Positions 61,796 to 64,000 of a stretch of DNA of 64,000 bases are shown here, in pieces (the first letter of the stretch is position 1; each line of letters begins with the position of its first letter). The notes below the pieces were generated by a model, which saw only the letters and a list, made by a program, of their open reading frames with translations, made no database searches and was not told where the DNA came from. Source of the stretch: Acetobacter sp. (GTDB lineage: Bacteria; Pseudomonadota; Alphaproteobacteria; Acetobacterales; Acetobacteraceae); contig NZ_JAKVME010000001.1 of NCBI RefSeq assembly GCF_022483985.1, positions 2,418,001 through 2,482,000 on the forward strand, written 5' to 3'. A program made the translations under genes and the position numbers.

Positions 61796-63253
61796 TCATG
61801 CATTCAGGACGTCAGCCATATCCACTGTGTCATGAACCGCATAAGGGCCTCCCGCGACAATCTGGATCGCAAGCTGCGTAAAGACTCCACTCACGCGACC
61901 TTCAAGCGGGAGCAAGGCATCTCCGCTGGTCCAGCGCGTCTCTCCAGCATCCACAGAACACCAGCCTGAAAGGATTTCCTGTTGGCGATAGGACGAAAGC
62001 ACATGCGGTTTACCGTCATCGAACAGCTTGATCTGTACGACCGCCACCCCCATGAGACGACGGTCATCCAGAAATGGCCCGACGACATCACATGGCCGAC
62101 TGACACGGGAAACAATCCGCACCGACTTGACGCCAGCAGGAAGCCTGAACGTCGTGTAACCGTCGACCTGTCGTGATTCACGAATTACATGGCCGTTATC
62201 GGTAACGAGATGAAGCCCGGGGTCCTGCGTCAGGGACACCTGTTTCTGCCGCGGCAGATAGCCGCACGCTTCCGCACGCGCTTCAATCCGACGAAAAATC
62301 GGCTCGACAAACGCCATATCTGTTTTCAGTGGCGCAGCCGCGTCACGCTCCCAGAGCAGACCCGTTCCACCGATCCGTGACATACCGGCGATCTGCCGAA
62401 ATGAGTGACGGTTGCCAGTATCCAGATAGCTTTCCGTAAGCGTTCCATTGGCTTCGATAATGGCGTGCTCTTCTGTTTCGATATGATAGTAATCATACGA
62501 CAGAATGGATTTGTCGTAGAAAATCGACGTGCCGTTGACCAGCATACGTACCGGAACGAACGCACCTTCCTGAAAAAGGCAGTGTTCAGCGGTTACGAGC
62601 ATGTCCTGCGCGGGAACGCCTTCTGCAATGGCGTTTTGCAGCACGCGCACCGGATAACCCGCAACATCATCATGGTCGGACGAGCGCACGACAGCATGGG
62701 ATTTACCCACCCACACCACGCGGACGGGCGCAGCCGGTGCGCCCTCACCTGAATAGGCGCGAAGCAGAGCGCCTTCCTGAACATCCTCGACAGGAAGCTC
62801 ACCATCGACAGTTGAAATCATGGTGCCAGCAAGGAAGCAGGCTGTGATTTCGTAATAATCTCCAGTTTTCGGGACGATGTCCGTAAGATTTTTCTGAACG
62901 TAATGCGACCCGGACTCAATGGATGGTCCCAGATTCAGAAAGTCACCGACCACACGGAAGGATATGTTCCTGCCATCCGTGGTTTCGTAGTTGATGATCG
63001 TTATGTTGGTATTCGCATTATAGACCGCACTGGAATCAGGCGAGATATTTCCAGCAGAAATCTCAATACTAAAATTGGAGTTATTGTTCTGGTTAATATA
63101 AACTTGGGTTCCGGACGATGCCTGGGTTATGGAATCAAGATATATTGTCGTGCCAGAGGCGTTTACATTGATATAGTTTGTGCCGTTTTTACTGAACGTA
63201 CTACCACCAGTATAAAGGGAAGCACCTTGTGAATTGAGACTATATACAGCCAT
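61796..63253 (-). CDS. Hint-domain-containing surface protein
   Basis: A 485-residue protein. The first 130 residues are Asn/Ser/Thr/Tyr-rich and beta-like (SASGTTIYLDSITQ-type strands) with no signal peptide. A Hint_2-type domain starts at Cys139 in TACFLAGTMISTVDGELPVEDV and continues RVVWVGKSHAVV, DMLVTAEHCLFQEGAFVPVRMLVNGTSIFYD and YYHIETEEHAIIEANG. The C-terminal 150 residues (GLHLVTDNGHVIRESRQVDGYTTFRLPAGV; VGPFLDDRRLMGVAV) form a second domain known next to Hint in acetic acid bacteria, different from the GW module of the protein at 29410-31341. The ATG at 63253 has GGGGA 10 bases upstream. Function unknown. Confidence 0.82.
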   Translation of the reverse strand: MAVYSLNSQGASLYTGGSTFSKNGTNYINVNASGTTIYLDSITQASSGTQVYINQNNNSNFSIEISAGNISPDSSAVYNANTNITIINYETTDGRNISFRVVGDFLNLGPSIESGSHYVQKNLTDIVPKTGDYYEITACFLAGTMISTVDGELPVEDVQEGALLRAYSGEGAPAAPVRVVWVGKSHAVVRSSDHDDVAGYPVRVLQNAIAEGVPAQDMLVTAEHCLFQEGAFVPVRMLVNGTSIFYDKSILSYDYYHIETEEHAIIEANGTLTESYLDTGNRHSFRQIAGMSRIGGTGLLWERDAAAPLKTDMAFVEPIFRRIEARAEACGYLPRQKQVSLTQDPGLHLVTDNGHVIRESRQVDGYTTFRLPAGVKSVRIVSRVSRPCDVVGPFLDDRRLMGVAVVQIKLFDDGKPHVLSSYRQQEILSGWCSVDAGETRWTSGDALLPLEGRVSGVFTQLAIQIVAGGPYAVHDTVDMADVLNA

Positions 63254-63553
63254 GACGCGCACATCCCCATCAAGGAGTTAATTTTTTCCTATTGTATTAA
63301 TTATCAATGAAGATAGAAAGGTTTTATTTTACAAATTAACCAAAAATTTATGATTTTATCTATTTTGATACAAATCGTCTCTTGCGACGAACTCCTGAGC
63401 GCTCTCGGAACAGATATATAATTGCTGCGCTTTACAGCAGAGATTCATCATCTCGACCGCAAGGACTATCAGTTCAGGAAAATAAATCCCGAACATTATA
63501 AATAGAAAGATATCCAGCCAGAACAGAATTCCAGCTGGATAAAAAGCTGAATC

Positions 63554-64000
63554 TTACAGTTTCAGGCCCGCCATATGCAGCGCCTTGGTCTCAAGGAATT
63601 CCTCAATTCCTTCCGCACCACCTTCACGGCCCAGACCAGACTGCTTCACACCGCCAAACGGAGCGCATTCCATCGACACCATGCCGGTATTCACCCCAAC
63701 CATGCCGTATTCAAGCGACTCGCCAACCCGCCATGCGCGGCTCATATCGCTCGTGAAGAAGTAGCTGGCCAGACCGAATGGCGTGTCATTGGCCTTGCGG
63801 ATTGCCTCCGCTTCATCGCTGAACCTGAAGATCGGCATCAGCGGCCCGAACGTCTCTTCGCTGAACACGCGCATCTCCGTCGTCACACCTTCCAGCACGA
63901 CCGGAGTAGCGAAATTACCATTCGTTTCCAGCGGAGCACTGACATAGGTCGCCCCTTTGGACAGAGCGTCCTCGACATGCTCGCGGACTTTTTTCACGGC
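63554..64000 (-). CDS. gabD: Succinate-semialdehyde dehydrogenase-type ALDH, C-terminal part
   Basis: The 3' end of an aldehyde dehydrogenase gene that continues beyond the right edge; about 148 residues are visible. Family features are PVVLEGVTTEMRVFSEETFGPLMPIFRF, with the conserved ExFGP motif, EAIRKANDTPFGLASYFFTSD, and the C-terminal NTGMVSMECAPFGGVKQSGLGREGGAEGIEEFLETK, whose CAPFGG form is typical of succinate-semialdehyde dehydrogenases. The catalytic Cys and the NAD site are outside the window, so the substrate assignment is by similarity only. Confidence 0.85.
   Translation of the reverse strand, partial: AVKKVREHVEDALSKGATYVSAPLETNGNFATPVVLEGVTTEMRVFSEETFGPLMPIFRFSDEAEAIRKANDTPFGLASYFFTSDMSRAWRVGESLEYGMVGVNTGMVSMECAPFGGVKQSGLGREGGAEGIEEFLETKALHMAGLKL

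Noticed and set aside
1-64000. tRNA or rRNA genes
   Set aside because: The intergenic gaps were scanned by eye for T-loop (GTTCGA) and acceptor pairing and none was convincing; a dedicated tRNA search would settle this.

Overview
The window looks like a chromosomal segment of an acetic acid bacterium (Acetobacteraceae, Alphaproteobacteria). This is inferred from the GC-rich coding style, the alphaproteobacterial type of the housekeeping proteins (heme A synthase, LeuBCD, the ffh-rpsP-rimM-trmD-rplS cluster, Mrp, Pst/PhoBR), two secreted Hint-domain proteins of a kind common in that family, and palindrome-rich intergenic repeats. Genus and species cannot be fixed from the sequence alone.

Layout. 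0-8 kb: the end of typA; a leftward set of OprB-type porin, secreted beta-propeller protein and Tat-exported Dyp-type peroxidase; then ybaK, tag and leuB. 8-18 kb: a divergent Lrp-type regulator and DMT exporter, a FUSC efflux protein, apt, a hybrid sensor kinase, a Bcr/CflA drug exporter, a TVP38-like membrane protein and heme A synthase. 18-32 kb: cell-surface and envelope genes, namely a TPR/DUF1796-like protein with a GT92-like glycosyltransferase in lower-GC DNA, an exported esterase-like hydrolase, an N-acyl-D-amino-acid deacylase-type amidohydrolase, ispE, and an operon-like pair of a Hint-domain surface protein and a glycosyltransferase that share an unnamed 'GW' module. 32-41 kb: mrp, OpgC-like acyltransferase with SGNH hydrolase, soluble lytic transglycosylase, an unusual family-4-like uracil-DNA glycosylase, a large TPR protein and an ICMT-like methyltransferase. 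41-48 kb: leuC-leuD, then the SRP/ribosome cluster. 48-56 kb: a DUF763 gene and the complete phosphate regulon, transcribed leftward in the unusual order pstC-pstA-pstB-phoU-phoB-phoR-pstS. 56-57.3 kb: a DUF333 lipoprotein and an NfsA-like nitroreductase. 57.4-61 kb: a decayed Rhs toxin locus. 61.8-64 kb: a second Hint-domain protein and the end of a succinate-semialdehyde-type dehydrogenase.

The most informative accessory region is the Rhs locus. Its C-terminal toxin looks like a barnase/RNase N1-type ribonuclease and is followed 3 bp later by a barstar-like immunity gene; both are AT-rich against GC-rich surroundings. The Rhs core is split by a 1291-bp IS5-family-like element flanked by 4-bp AGCT direct repeats, and a 355-bp orphan copy of the same core segment downstream still shows the uninterrupted target. 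Two in-frame TAG codons and a frameshift in the upstream core show that the locus is degenerate.

Two other patterns are not explained by ordinary gene annotation. One is the GW module, present once in the Hint-domain protein and twice in the adjacent glycosyltransferase. The other is a roughly 100-bp intergenic repeat, seen in two copies 31 kb apart, that begins at gene stop codons and carries a central palindrome whose arms differ between copies while pairing is kept.
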